Shown here: positions 1 through 9,504 of the stretch, piece by piece | Layout: each line of letters starts with the position of its first letter | How positions within the stretch are numbered: the first letter of the stretch is position 1 | From: Styela clava | Lineage: Eukaryota; Chordata; Ascidiacea; Stolidobranchia; Styelidae | Direction of reading: 5' to 3' | DNA: 64,000 nucleotides | Assembly (NCBI RefSeq): GCF_964204865.1 | Contig: NC_135251.1 | Coordinates: forward strand, 19,902,001 to 19,966,000 | Notes under the pieces: model-generated | Told to the model about the DNA's origin: nothing | Databases searched by the model: none | The model's input: only the letters and a program-made list of their open reading frames with translations | Position numbers and translations under genes: made by a program

Positions 1-428
1 ACATTTTGTCAACAGACAAGGTTCAATTTAGATGAATTGAAGGTTTAGAACAATCTTTCTAAACTAAAATTGAGATTAAGTTGTTTTTGAGAAACTCTCT
101 GAATGACTAAACGTAAATATCTCAAAGAGATTTCCCACTTTTTAAACGGTATTTAATAGATGGAAATACACCAATCATTGCAAGGCCCATTTAATGACGC
201 CTCTCGTTTACCCGAAAAAAAAATAGATTTGTCTGTTTTCCCAAACTATACTACAACATCTAGACTCCCACATTTAATATAATTTTTATGGATCTTGTAA
301 TACCGCTGACAAAAAACATTCATTCATTGTTTAGTAACTTCTGGGCGGAAGAACTACAAACGTGCTCATGGAGTTTTCAGTTTTGTGTATGTTAAATTCA
401 AAACTCTAATTTAAATTTCATTTTCCAG
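1..428 (+). other. Intron of the upstream membrane-protein gene
   Basis: No coding signal is visible. The stretch ends in a pyrimidine-rich tract and the acceptor CATTTTCCAG at 419-428, directly before the open exon at 429, so it is best read as the 3' part of an intron whose 5' exons lie outside the window. Confidence 0.6.
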
Positions 429-1488
429 ACAAGTTTGTTTGTTTGCAACATCAGTGGGAACAACACATTTGATTGTTAACGTGATTGCCCTGTTGGCACC
501 GGCATCTCATAAATCATGCATCCTTCGATTGGCAGTACAGAAGGTCACATACTGTTTTGGAATGTTTGCGGTCTATGCATTCTTGTGGCTTCGACAAAAA
601 CTGTTTTATTCAAACCCGTCGTTGAAGTATCTATACAACAAAGCCTTGCGTTTCTGTAGCTGGAGCGTATTTGCCGTTATCATTATTTGCTTTGCTGCCC
701 AATGCACTATGACAGTAATAGGAGTACTGTATTCCGAAGAAGAATCAAATTCTTCGATTTCTAATGAGGAAAACTTGTTATGTGTAAATCCACAAAAAAG
801 ATTGTGGACGATCCAAATAACTCTTGCTTCTATCACAAGCTCAATTGTTCACATAAGCCTTATGGGTTTGTTTATTTATCCCATGTGGAGGCATAAACTC
901 CAAACTTCTTCATTATTTGTGAGAGGACATAACGGAAGTTTTGTGAGCCGTTCTAGCGTACCTTTGCCGAATTCTAATTCGGGAGACGACCCGCAGATGA
1001 AAAAGAATTCGCTCTTGCGCAACAGCTTGCGGAAAACGTTTTCAAATGAAAGTGGAGGCATCGTTATTCGATCACCTAGTACGAGCTTGAGTGCGAACGG
1101 CAGTAATCCAAACACGCCATTAAATGGAAGAAAAATTGGACGTTCTGATTCTCAAAGTAAAAAGCGAGCAAAGTATGTTCACGATCGCCTGAGAGCTTTG
1201 ATAAAGCGTTGTCTTTTACTGGCAATAACATGTGTCGTTACAAGTATTAGTGTTACAATCATAACTGCAGTATTTTACCGAGGTGGCTTGTTGGCAACGT
1301 TTTTGTACGGAAGTAATATGCTTATCAACATGATATGTTGTACTGGATGCTTCCATAATTGGTGCCATACTTTATGTCCTTTCTGCAAACATAAAAAGAA
1401 AAGGAGGCCCAGAGGTTCTTTTACTACTTCGAACAGAAACGATATCACGTCCCAAAGACCATCCAGACAATTTGACTCAATTGTGTAA
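429..1488 (+). CDS. Multi-pass (probably 7TM) membrane protein, C-terminal exon
   Basis: This is the last exon of a gene cut by the window edge. It opens after an acceptor AG at 427-428, with the first base completing a split codon, and runs about 352 residues to a TAA stop at 1486-1488. No real ATG start lies at the exon head. Hydrophobic segments are visible around CLFATSVGTTHLIVNVIALL, QKVTYCFGMFAVYAFLWL, FCSWSVFAVIIICFAAQC, IQITLASITSSIVHISLMGL, CLLLAITCVVTSISVTIITA and LLATFLYGSNMLINMICC. That is six helices, so one more in an earlier exon would give a 7TM topology. Between helices five and six (counting a missing first) is a long Ser/Asn-rich basic loop of about 90 residues. The tail is Cys- and Lys/Arg-rich (CPFCKHKKKRR), as in cytoplasmic tails. 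I do not recognise the receptor family; an orphan GPCR-like protein is the best guess. Confidence 0.7.
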
Positions 1489-2893
1489 TACTGAACATTG
1501 TTGATATATTCGATAAATATATAAATTAAATATTTTATTTCGCTACTAGCGCTACAGTCCTAGAAAACTCTCGTTCTGTAACTGAACGTATTTTAACAAT
1601 ACCTAATTTTTTACTTACTGTTAAACAGTGTGTGTATTTGTAAGAACTGTGCTACCTATTTTCAATCATTTATATATATGCTACGAATCATGTTTTTATG
1701 TTCATTATCATAATATTGACAAAGCTGGACAGCAACGAAAATATATTAAGCCAACGTTTGACTTACTATAAAAATCAAGGCGGTGGATCCCAGTCCCTCA
1801 ATTTCCTTCGTACTGATTGTACTGGTACAATCGCCGTGATATGAAATGGTTTTAGTCGGCCACGTAACATTTGAACTTCCCGAGCATTCGGTTTCCCGAG
1901 CAAATGATTTACAACTCACATGATTCCGATTCATAACGAGCGTGCAATTTTGCCAATTAACAATAAATCATTGGTGGGTTATTCTGAGGCAGCTCGTTTG
2001 CCGTAGTGATGTATTTAATTTGTAAGTGTTCAGACTATACTTCGACCTAAGTTATATCTTAGAATTGTTCACATCTGGCTGCAAATAATTTGTTGTCAGT
2101 AAACCTATAAGACGACAGACAAATTGAATACCGCAGGCTGTTACAGAATTGACGTCGAAAACCAACACAAGAATTTTTTGTCCGATTATCTAGAATCTAG
2201 ATAGATATACAATAAGTTTCGCATAAATCTAATCTGTAAATTTAAGCGTAAGCTGAGACCTTGGCCTCTCCGTATTGGCTTTGGCATAAAGCTATGGATG
2301 GAACATACAGAATCGCACCAAAATCTGCTATTTGCAGGCACTTTTGGTTATTTCAGGAATGAACACGTAAGTTCGGTATTCTGAATTCAAAACAAATCTG
2401 CTTCTGTAAGTACTTACGGTTATTTTTAGCAATGAGCACATAAATTCTGTACATTTTTGTAGACTAACACGTATAACCCTGCAACCAGTTAAAGTATCAA
2501 AATACCAGCATTATGGAAAGATATTTGCCGATTATTGAAATTTCAGTTCAATTTGACCTTGTGTTGTTGTTTTATTAATTACAAATGATGGCACTTCTCA
2601 TACACGCTAAGTAATGGTGCCAGACTGGTGTATATTTCACTGATCTAACATGAGTGTGAACCCATGGTCTCTGCATGGCCTGTCTGAACGCGTCCAAAGA
2701 CATCACGAAATCACCCATCTTAATAACCGTCTGCAGAGATACCAAAACAACAATATGAACCTTGGAAAATACAAAATAGCAAAGATGCTTATGCCTGGAA
2801 TATGTCGGTTAATACGTAATTCTTGTTCGTCTAACAGATATATCTTGAAAGAAGAAGTTGGGCGAACGCATAACCTACCTATAGAAATAAATC
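1489..2893. other. Intergenic region, no firm gene
   Basis: This is AT-rich intergenic DNA downstream of the membrane-protein exon. Apart from a weak minus-strand reading frame at 1746-1934 I see nothing I can name. The frame at 2650-2904 (+) runs into a MITE end and has no family features. Confidence 0.5.
1746..1934 (-). CDS. Possible C-terminal exon of a small GPI-type secreted protein
   Basis: The minus-strand frame encodes a short Cys-containing stretch (spaced C, C, C around NVTWPTKTISYHGDC) followed by a hydrophobic end GLGSTALIFIVSQTLA and a stop. This shape is what the last exon of a small GPI-anchored protein would look like. The frame stays open a few codons upstream of the ATG, to a TGA. 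No clear splice acceptor or signal peptide was found, so it may be chance. Function is unknown. Confidence 0.2.
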   Translation of the reverse strand: MNRNHVSCKSFARETECSGSSNVTWPTKTISYHGDCTSTISTKEIEGLGSTALIFIVSQTLA

Positions 2894-3199
2894 GGTACTC
2901 CTGAAGGTTCCATTACATTTGAACCCACGTACATTTGAACCCATGACAATTGCACCTGGATACTATTGCACCTGTGGAATTTTTTTTCGTTTTACGGATA
3001 TTTGAACCCATACTAACCCTAACCCATGGGTTTTAGCACCTGCATATAATTTGAACCGGCGGATAGACACATGGGTTCAAATGTACGGTCACCACTCCTG
3101 AAGTATGCGCACCAAGATGTCGCACAACCTGAACCCTAACCTGGTACACAACCTGAGTTCAGGTTGTGCGCCATCTTGGTGCGCATACTTCAGGAGGTT
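2894..3199. mobile_element. MITE, GGTACTCCTGAAGTATG family, interrupted
   Basis: A small element whose inverted termini contain CTGAAGTATGCGCACCAAG at 3099-3117 and its complement CTTGGTGCGCATACTTCAG at 3175-3193. The interior is also self-complementary (AACCTGA.. / ..TCAGGTT). The left end (2894-2905) is separated from the rest by a second MITE. Related copies are at 37147-37256 and, more diverged, 54803-55038. Confidence 0.75.
2906..3093. mobile_element. MITE nested in another MITE, 9-bp target duplication
   Basis: 188-bp element with inverted ends: TACATTTGAACCCA near the left end and TGGGTTCAAATGTA near the right end, both starting GGT. It is flanked by the exact 9-bp duplication ACTCCTGAA at 2897-2905 and 3094-3102, which belongs to the outer MITE. 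A 9-bp duplication suggests Mutator-like mobilisation (inference). The interior repeats the phrase TTTGAACCCA several times. Confidence 0.75.
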
Positions 3200-3244
3200 A
3201 AATAAATCATTTGATTTTCAAACAATCGAGCTGTTAAATTTGAG

Positions 3245-3452
3245 TTGGGTTGCGCGAGACTAACTTCCTATCTTTTCTCTATGCCTTTATGATAGTGGAT
3301 CCGTATGCGTATACTGCAAGGATACTGTAGCTGGAATAAACATGACTATTCTATTCAATTAAAGAGTCCAGCTGCACACTAACTTAAATGTATTTCTGTA
3401 ACGTTTCGTCCGACCAGAGTCAGACTTCCTCAGACAAGCAGTTTACAACAAT
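3245..3452 (-). repeat. PLE terminal direct repeat, downstream copy
   Basis: 208-bp repeat shared with 7188-7395. The copies differ, for example, at GATAG/GCTAG and at TAACTTAAATG/TAACACAAATG. Near-identity points to a fairly recent insertion even though the frame is already broken. It contains a hammerhead-like core on the minus strand. Confidence 0.85.
3403..3433 (-). ncRNA. Hammerhead-like ribozyme core in PLE terminal repeat
   Basis: On the minus strand the order is CTGAGGA (fits the CUGANGA box), an A, the stem GTCTGAC-TCTG-GTCGGAC (seven pairs, one a G-U), then GAAAC. Hammerhead motifs are documented in the terminal repeats of Penelope-like elements. One extra A separates the first box from stem II, and I could not fold a convincing stem I or III, so activity is uncertain. 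Confidence 0.45.
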
Positions 3453-4091
3453 GGCAAGAAATAAATTTGGTAAATGAATTTGAAATATCAAATCAAGTAT
3501 GACGTAACAATGCATAAACATTTAATTTGCATTTAACCGTAGAAGTAATGATGGGAAGATTAGAACCACAAATATCAGTGGAGCTCATTTCAGATGTGAT
3601 TGAAAAAAAAAAAAAATTTATTATTGCATTTACGAAAATGATGGGTAACTAAATGTAATTGAAATTATGGGCACTTAGAGAACCACGAGGAAGTAAACCA
3701 ACATTTAAACATAAATCAAGGCTTAGTCTGGTGAGGACCAATTTCAAAATTAAAAAAGGCTAAAAGTTATTGCTGAATTTTGATCTTAAATAGCGTTGAA
3801 ATATAATAATAATTCATGATAATAAATGAATGAATTAACCATCTAGCATATTTCGAGTAGGACAAAATACAAATAAAAATTAAAAAACTATCGCAAGCAC
3901 ATAACTCCAAGGTTTTGAATTATAATTAAAATTAAACCTGGGACACTTGAAAATAATAGTAAAATAAAACGCCAATCAAGGGGCGAGTAATAATATAAAC
4001 TTAAGAAAAAGAGTGATTGTTAAATTTAAATATTATATGACGTTGAAATGAAAATTATTATTAAATAATAATTCTTAGATGAGTCTACAGT

Positions 4092-4618
4092 CTATTTCTC
4101 CCGTGAATTGAGTCCTCGTGGTTCCAATGTTCCGAATTTGTTGATGTAGTATGCTTCTACTGTTTGGCGATAGCCCTGGCCTCTGAATAGTTTTTTTATT
4201 CCAGTTACTGAAAAGTCACTTATTGAATGTCCCAGTTTGTTGAAGTGTTCTCCCACTACTAAATCATATTTCCTTTTCGTAATACTTCTCAGATGTTCTG
4301 TTATACGATATTTTAACGACCTTCCGGTCTCACCGATATACTGCATCCCACATTTCTTACAGTTTATTAGATAAATAACATTTTTTGATTTACAACTTAT
4401 TCTTTCGTTAATGTTTATATGGACTCCCGTCACGTTCCCGGTACTTATTTTTGTTTCTTCGGAATATTTACAGGTGGTGCATGCTTTTCTATTACATTTA
4501 TAAAAACCAGATTGTACTTTCTGTGATATTACTGGTTGTAGTTTAGCTCTAACCCGTCTATCGCGTAATGTAGGGCACTTTCTATATGCAATTTTCGGAG
4601 GTTGAGGGAAAATCTCTT
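4092..4618 (-). pseudogene. PLE GIY-YIG endonuclease region
   Basis: C-terminal part of the PLE protein. It begins with a basic linker containing a paired-cysteine motif (CNRKACTTCKYS), then the GIY-YIG nuclease: VIYLINCKKCGMQYIGET carries the paired hydrophobic-Tyr motifs of the family, followed by SLKYRITEH with the catalytic-helix Arg, and a His/Glu-rich stretch (EHFNKLGH). It ends in a stop at 4092. It is in a different frame from the RT block because of a frameshift near 4677. GIY-YIG provides target nicking for insertion in this class. Confidence 0.85.
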
Positions 4619-5329
4619 TTAGCCGTGCATTGTTGTCAAAAATATATTGGTAGTCCGAAAATATTTTTCTAAAGTGCGGTTGTTTGGGTGGTAGTTTGTA
4701 ATAAATGGCAATAGTTGCTGACCTTGTTTTATACTTTTCGGTGTTAAAAGGTAATCTCTGTTCATTTCTTTTAACAATTTTATTGTTTTGTCAATAGAAG
4801 TCTCTTCGTAATTTCGTTGCATGAGATAGCGTTTCATAATTCCTGCGTGCTTGTCAAAAAATTCGACATTTGAGCACGATCTTCTTATTCTTATGAAAAG
4901 TCCCTTTGGAATGTTTGCAGTAATATGTTTGGGGTGGCATGAGAAGGGTAAAAGATATTGGTGAGAGTCCGTGTCTTTAGTGTAAATTTCCGTTTCCAAT
5001 TTGTTGTCCATGATATGGACTTTTACGTCTAAAAATGTAATGTTTTCCGTTGAGTATTCGAATGTGAACTTGATAGAAGGGTGTATTGAATTCGCATGGT
5101 TTATAAAAGATATAAGCTCGGTTTCGCCGTGTGTCCAGATCAGAAAACAGTCATCGATGTATCTATAGTAGTATTGTGGCCTAATCTTGGCTGTTTCTAG
5201 AATCTCAGACTCTAAGTCTGCCATGAATATGTTTGCATATTTGGGAGCCATCTTAGTTCCCATCGCTGTCCCATTGATTTGGAGATAATGCTTTCCGTCA
5301 AATACAAAATTATTATTATCAAGAACCAT
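4619..5329 (-). pseudogene. PLE reverse transcriptase, palm/thumb block
   Basis: This block carries the RT catalytic motif YYRYIDDCFLIW (YxDD) and the upstream signature INGTAMGTKMAPKYANIFMA, both typical of Penelope-like RTs. Downstream is the CHPKH...IPKGLFIRIRRSCS stretch that PLE RTs share. The frame is broken at both ends: near an A-run around 5374 and near 4677. The product is not translatable as one protein from this copy. Confidence 0.9.
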
Positions 5330-5342
5330 ATTAACTGCTTCT

Positions 5343-5776
5343 TTAATATATGGAATTTTCCCGTTTTTCTGTGGTATATTTACTGAGATACTTCTCCACC
5401 GCTAAGATGCCATCTTTATGTGGAATATTTGTATACAAGGAAGTCACGTCCATGGTTACTAAATAAGATCCTGGCGGAATATTGTCAATTTTTTTCAGAA
5501 TATTCAGAAAATCCATACTTTCTCTGACATATGATGGTATTACCTCTTTGCACATGAGGTTAGTTAATTTGTAATCTATGAAAGCTGACAATTTTTCCGT
5601 TGCAGTTCCGTTTGTTGATATGATTGGCCGACTGGGGTGATTAAACGACCTGGTTTAGGTCTTTTTGGAGTTATCCCTTTGAATAGTATGTCATCAATAA
5701 TGTCGGCTTCCCTCATATTATGACATAATTTAGTTACTTTGTTTCCAATTTGTATAGATATGTTTTTGGAATGCAC
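5343..5776 (-). pseudogene. PLE reverse transcriptase, fingers block
   Basis: Two overlapping frames (5343-5591 and 5576-5776) hold the segment leading to the first catalytic aspartate, PGSYLVTMDVTSLYTNIPH, where the D of TMDVTSLYTNI is the expected metal ligand. The upstream part reads into a degraded KPGR-type motif. The frame shifts around 5590-5620 and 5765. Confidence 0.8.
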
Positions 5777-6043
5777 TTGTATACCAAGTTATCCGATAGA
5801 TGCCGCATACCTTCTGTGATGTAGTCAGTTCGGGAGAGTATGCAAGTTCCCCCGCCTTTGTCCGCAGGTACTATGATGATATCCCTTGCTGCTCTTTGTT
5901 CTAGTTCCCTCAAGGCCTCGACTTCGTCTTTTTTGAGATTGGAAAATGTACGTTTCTTTGATGTCGTTTTCTGGATTTCCCGTTTTAGAGTGTTAGTTAA
6001 GTGATCTAAGTCAGAATTTCTCCCAGTAGGCGGTGTCCATCTA
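5777..6043 (-). pseudogene. PLE RT N-terminal block with DKG motif
   Basis: Continuous minus-strand coding similarity with no start codon of its own. It includes VPADKGGGTCILSRTDY, matching the conserved DKG region at the N-terminal side of PLE RTs, preceded by a charged helix rich in Lys/Glu. It stops being in frame near 5765. The upstream end is cut by the hAT MITE that begins at 6052. Confidence 0.7.
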
Positions 6044-6051
6044 CTTGGAAC

Positions 6052-6581
6052 TAGGGATGGCGGAATCGAGTCCGGATTCGATTCTTCGCGGAATCGACTA
6101 GAATCGATTCCGATGCACCGGAATCGATTCTCGAGTTTGAAACTTGGATTGCAAACAATGTGTAACGTTTTGTGGCAATTTCTTCACATATATATATATG
6201 TATAAACTGCTTCACTGCTATGTTGAGTTGCTACGACACCGCAAATTTCACTATATATAATATATATATTATAAATATCGCTAGTAGGCTTTAACGTTTA
6301 TTTATTTTAAAAATCTCTGTGGGATCTGAGGGATTCGTTTTTTTTGTGCGGTTTTGTCTCATGTGGCAGATTGGATACCCATACTACTTAGTTTCGGCCT
6401 TCTTGTCCGTCCAGAATTTGAACATCGCTGTCTTGCTTGATTTCATATGGTATTGCTTGGGTGGGTATATTTTTTCGGTAATATGTCGAGGAATCGAGAT
6501 TCGGAATCGAGAATCGGAATCGAAAATTTAGGAATCGGATAAGAATCGAATACTTGTAAGTACTCATACTTGGCATCCTTA
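6052..6581. mobile_element. hAT-type MITE inserted in the PLE frame
   Basis: 530-bp element with ends TAGGGATG and CATCCTTA, flanked by the perfect 8-bp duplication CTTGGAAC (6044-6051 and 6582-6589). The interior is dominated by repeated GGAATCGA/TCGATTCC motifs near both ends. The 8-bp duplication and TAGGG-type tip fit the hAT superfamily. It encodes nothing recognisable, and removing it leaves the PLE coding region contiguous, so it arrived after the PLE. Confidence 0.85.
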
Positions 6582-6589
6582 CTTGGAAC

Positions 6590-7149
6590 ACGTAAGGATT
6601 TCGGATATGTTTCAGCTACTTCGCTGATGGTTTGACTGGAGAATGGATCAAAAAAGTATTTTCTCAAGCGATTGATTTAGTTGGTTTTCCGTTTGTTATG
6701 ACTGTATTCCTCATTTTTCTCATTCTTGTTCTTTTAAGTTTTGCCGTTAGATTTGTTCTAGAAATATCTATCATAAGTCGGATGGCATTCCAGATATCTG
6801 CTTTCATTTTTGCTCTTAGTTTATTTTCTATTTCTAACCTGGTATTAGTTATCTCATTTAAACTTGAACGACATTCCTTAAGAGCTTGCTTCGTCAATTG
6901 TTTTGAAAATTCTTTATGTAAATTTTGCCATTTGGTCAAGTTTTTCAGTGGGGTGGCACAAGTTTTCGGAGTGAATTCGAGTCCTTTCGGACATTTTCCA
7001 GTTACAACAAATTGCTCTAGGTTTAGCTTGTGGTGATGGAGTCGGGCTTCTTTCAGTGTAATTTTTCTCAAGTTGTTGAATTCTTTCTTGTGGTATTTGT
7101 ATATTTCTTTCTTGCAATCGTTGTCGAGTCCAGAGTTAGAAGGATCCAT
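6590..7149 (-). pseudogene. PLE N-terminal coding region
   Basis: Starts at an ATG at 7147-7149 (MDPSNSGLDNDCKKEIYK) 38 bp inside the upstream terminal repeat. It is highly charged, Lys/Arg/Glu-rich and probably nucleic-acid binding. The first frame stops at 6664 and coding similarity continues in another frame (KYFFDPFSSQTISEVAETYP) to the hAT MITE. It precedes the RT block in every feature of order and strand. Confidence 0.7.
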
Positions 7150-7187
7150 TATGGATACAGAAGTCCCACGAATACAATAACATAAAT

Positions 7188-7395
7188 TTGGGTTGCGCGG
7201 GACTAACTTCCTATCTTTTCTCTATGCCTTTATGCTAGTGGATCCGTATGCGTATACTGCAAGGATACTGTAGCTGGAATAAACATGACTATTCTATTCA
7301 ATTAAAGAGTCCAGCTGCACACTAACACAAATGTATTTCTGTAACGTTTCGTCCGACCAGAGTCAGACTTCCTCAGACAAGCAGTTTACAACAAT
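7188..7395 (-). repeat. PLE terminal direct repeat, upstream copy
   Basis: 208-bp direct repeat of 3245-3452 in the same orientation. It lies just upstream of the PLE start codon and probably supplies the promoter and ribozyme. Confidence 0.85.
7346..7376 (-). ncRNA. Hammerhead-like ribozyme core in PLE terminal repeat
   Basis: Same CTGAGGA / seven-pair stem / GAAAC arrangement as at 3403-3433, base for base, on the minus strand. Its conservation in both terminal repeats is expected if both derive from one template. Confidence 0.45.
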
Positions 7396-8383
7396 CAATT
7401 CTTCGACTCTGAACTACTGCTCCTTCCAATTTGGAAATTAGTCAATGGCCGAAGTGAACTGACAACATCTGATAAATTGCTCAAATCGATAAACATTGAC
7501 CCCAACTATATTGCTTAGATTTATACATGTGGAATGTTCGAGTAGACTAAAAAAAATATTTCCGATATTGTTTGAGTTTTCTCATTTTTATTTGAGTAGT
7601 TTGGCCCGAATATTTTGTTTTATTCTGTCGATCAATGACATTTTGATTCAGTGAGAATTGAAGGTGAAATGAATAATTACAGTCACTGATTGGGTAGACA
7701 GGTATTGCCACAGCCACAGGATATGTGCCCGAGTTACATCTGTGTCTACCATGAATATGGCCGTTGGTGAATTATGGGGATATTATATCTATCCAGGGCC
7801 TTTCGATACCTATGTTTACAGACAAATATCAATTTCCGGCTCCTATTTAACATACATTACAGTACACAGCTTCACGGGCGTAAAAATGCTGTCAAAAACT
7901 CAGGCTGTCGGAAAAATATAGCCTGAACTTTCAGACAAGACATCGTGAACGACTTCCTTTATCTCGATTAAAGTGAAACGGATTTGCAAATACGTTTGCT
8001 TCAGTATTGCTTAACATAAACAGGTATAAAAAAAAATCGCATGCTCAAATATAGTCCGTATAGTTGTACGGCGAACGTTAGCGCTCAATCTACTAGCAGG
8101 AAACTCACCGCTCTAACAACCGCGGTCTTGTCATGCCATGTAGCATCTAAACAAGGTTGACAAAATTATGTATGATTCAATGTTTATAATTCAAAAAAAA
8201 ATCTGCGTTTATAAAAAAAAATTTCTGCAAATCCTAATTGCGGAATACTGAAAATATTTTTACGTGATAATCTGACTTAATCAACAATCAACGTCGACAT
8301 GACAAAATGGTTATTATACCCAATGCACTAGACTAGAGCTCTGAAACTGGTAACTGTATTGTCGTTCTGGAGGCGTAGACGTA
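7396..8383. other. Intergenic, nothing recognised
   Basis: AT-rich sequence between the PLE and a dispersed repeat copy. I see no exon, RNA gene or element end that I can support. Confidence 0.4.
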
Positions 8384-8520
8384 GACTGTAAATTGGACAC
8401 CCATAGAACGTTTTGTTATTATGTTGTTAGTATGTTCTTCCTCCCGTCGTTATGAAAAAATCGCTTTTCTCTTGGATTACTGGACCACTTACTTTGAATC
8501 TTTTTTCATTGTATTTGTTT
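8384..8520 (+). repeat. Dispersed TTGGACAC/GTT-rich repeat, copy 1
   Basis: A copy of a short family that recurs at 15370-15560, 32985-33144, 45055-45180, 45350-45570 and 51905-52110. Shared landmarks in order: TTGGACAC, ATTATGTTGTT, CGTTATGAAAAAATCGC, TTTTCTCTT, TACTGGACCA, TTGCTTTGAA. No terminal repeats or coding potential were found. Confidence 0.6.
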
Positions 8521-8821
8521 CACCTACGTGTTAGATTAGCCTTAGCTTGTGTCGGATTGCCCTGGGTTCAGGCCTAGTGTTTACACCGACTGGGTCTACA
8601 TTTCATAGGCTTCCTCACTATGATACTTAAGTTTACGATAGATATCCCACATGAATTATATATATATCTTTCCTGTGAAGTTGTTGATCACGTATACCCT
8701 GCCGTCATTCTGGCCATATAAGTTGTATTTGTTACCTGGCTTGGCACTCAAATCTTTGCTAAATGTGAGTTTTTTGTTGTAGCACCTATTGGGGCAAGTC
8801 AATAGCTTTCTAGTTGCTGTC

Positions 8822-8864
8822 CATGTGAACGGTTCTAGGTGGCAAGCCTTTGACGTAATAGATG
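8822..8864 (+). pseudogene. Relic of Lefty exon 3
   Basis: 43 bp match the start of Lefty exon 3 (from 11836) with about four differences: both read CATGTGAACGGTTCT, then TGGCAAGCCTTTGACGTAA, then AGATG. Translated it gives VNGSRWQAFDVID against VNGSGWQAFDVTD in the real gene. Similarity stops abruptly on both sides and the frame ends at a TAA 24 bases further. It lies 640 bp upstream of the Lefty start on the same strand. It is either a remnant of a tandem duplicate or a small templated insertion. Confidence 0.7.
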
Positions 8865-9284
8865 TCGAATTCTGCTTGTGCGTCATAAAATAAATAGTTT
8901 TCAAAACAAGCAAGTGCGATAGGAGTCATGAAGGCGTGTCCGAATTATCTGTCATTTCTTATCAATGCAACGTTATTGTTAACTTTAGATGGGCCTACTA
9001 AAGCTTTATATTTTTGCCAATATACGTATAGCCTCACATCAATGACAATAATCGCACCAAACAATCGTCGTTATCTTTACTTGTCTGTAGCATGTAACGC
9101 AGACATAACATCTACAGATACAAGCTAATTTGATAAGGAGAGAAAGTGTGACCGAATAACGTCAGACATAACTGTTTTTTCGATTGCTTTTGGAAAACAT
9201 ATTCGTCTGGAAATGATAATTGTTTTTTTTCTACGCCTGCTAATCACTGGGTTCGCAATAAAGAAAAAATGGCGACGGGAGAGA

Positions 9285-9290
9285 TATAAA
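9285..9290 (+). promoter_or_regulatory. Candidate TATA box of the Lefty gene
   Basis: TATAAA within GAGATATAAAACTC, 215 bp upstream of the preferred start codon. It is the only good TATA match in the proximal upstream region. Transcription would start near 9315. Confidence 0.35.
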
Positions 9291-9504
9291 ACTCTCCGCA
9301 TTCCTAGAATGATATTATTTTGTGATATACTAAAAAGATTGGAAGGATCCCTTTTGTTGAATTCCAACAATGAACATTTGCGTAGCAAGAAAACATTTTG
9401 ATTTCAAGCATTTTTGGTCAACTGCACCAGAAAATTACGTTTGCAAAAGACTGTCACAGAGATCGAACTTGCTAATGTTGCACGTGCCGAGTGGAAGATT
9501 CCAG

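Larger units (their letters stand above)
3245..7395 (-). mobile_element. Penelope-like retroelement (PLE), near full length, inactive
   Basis: The element is bounded by two 208-bp direct repeats (3245-3452 and 7188-7395) that differ at only a few positions, the typical pseudo-LTR layout of Penelope-like elements. On the minus strand it encodes an N-terminal region, a reverse transcriptase with YIDD and a C-terminal GIY-YIG endonuclease. The reading frame is broken by several frameshifts and by a hAT MITE inserted at 6052-6581. The long AT-rich stretch 3453-4091 after the stop is its 3' untranslated part. PLEs are telomerase-related RT elements; GIY-YIG-bearing forms are common in animals. Confidence 0.9.

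Noticed and set aside
6632..7036. Plus-strand 134-aa hydrophobic frame
   Set aside because: Antisense to the charged N-terminal coding region of the Penelope-like element.
3245..7395. Penelope element read as an LTR retrotransposon because of its direct repeats
   Set aside because: The RT has Penelope-type motifs and a GIY-YIG nuclease, there is no integrase or polypurine tract, and the repeats lack TG...CA ends.
8656..8913. Minus-strand 85-aa frame over the Lefty relic
   Set aside because: Part of it is simply antisense to the duplicated Lefty exon segment and the rest has no family features.
9370..9504. Upstream in-frame ATG as the Lefty start
   Set aside because: It would place 45 residues before the signal peptide; the ATG at 9505 starts directly at the hydrophobic leader.
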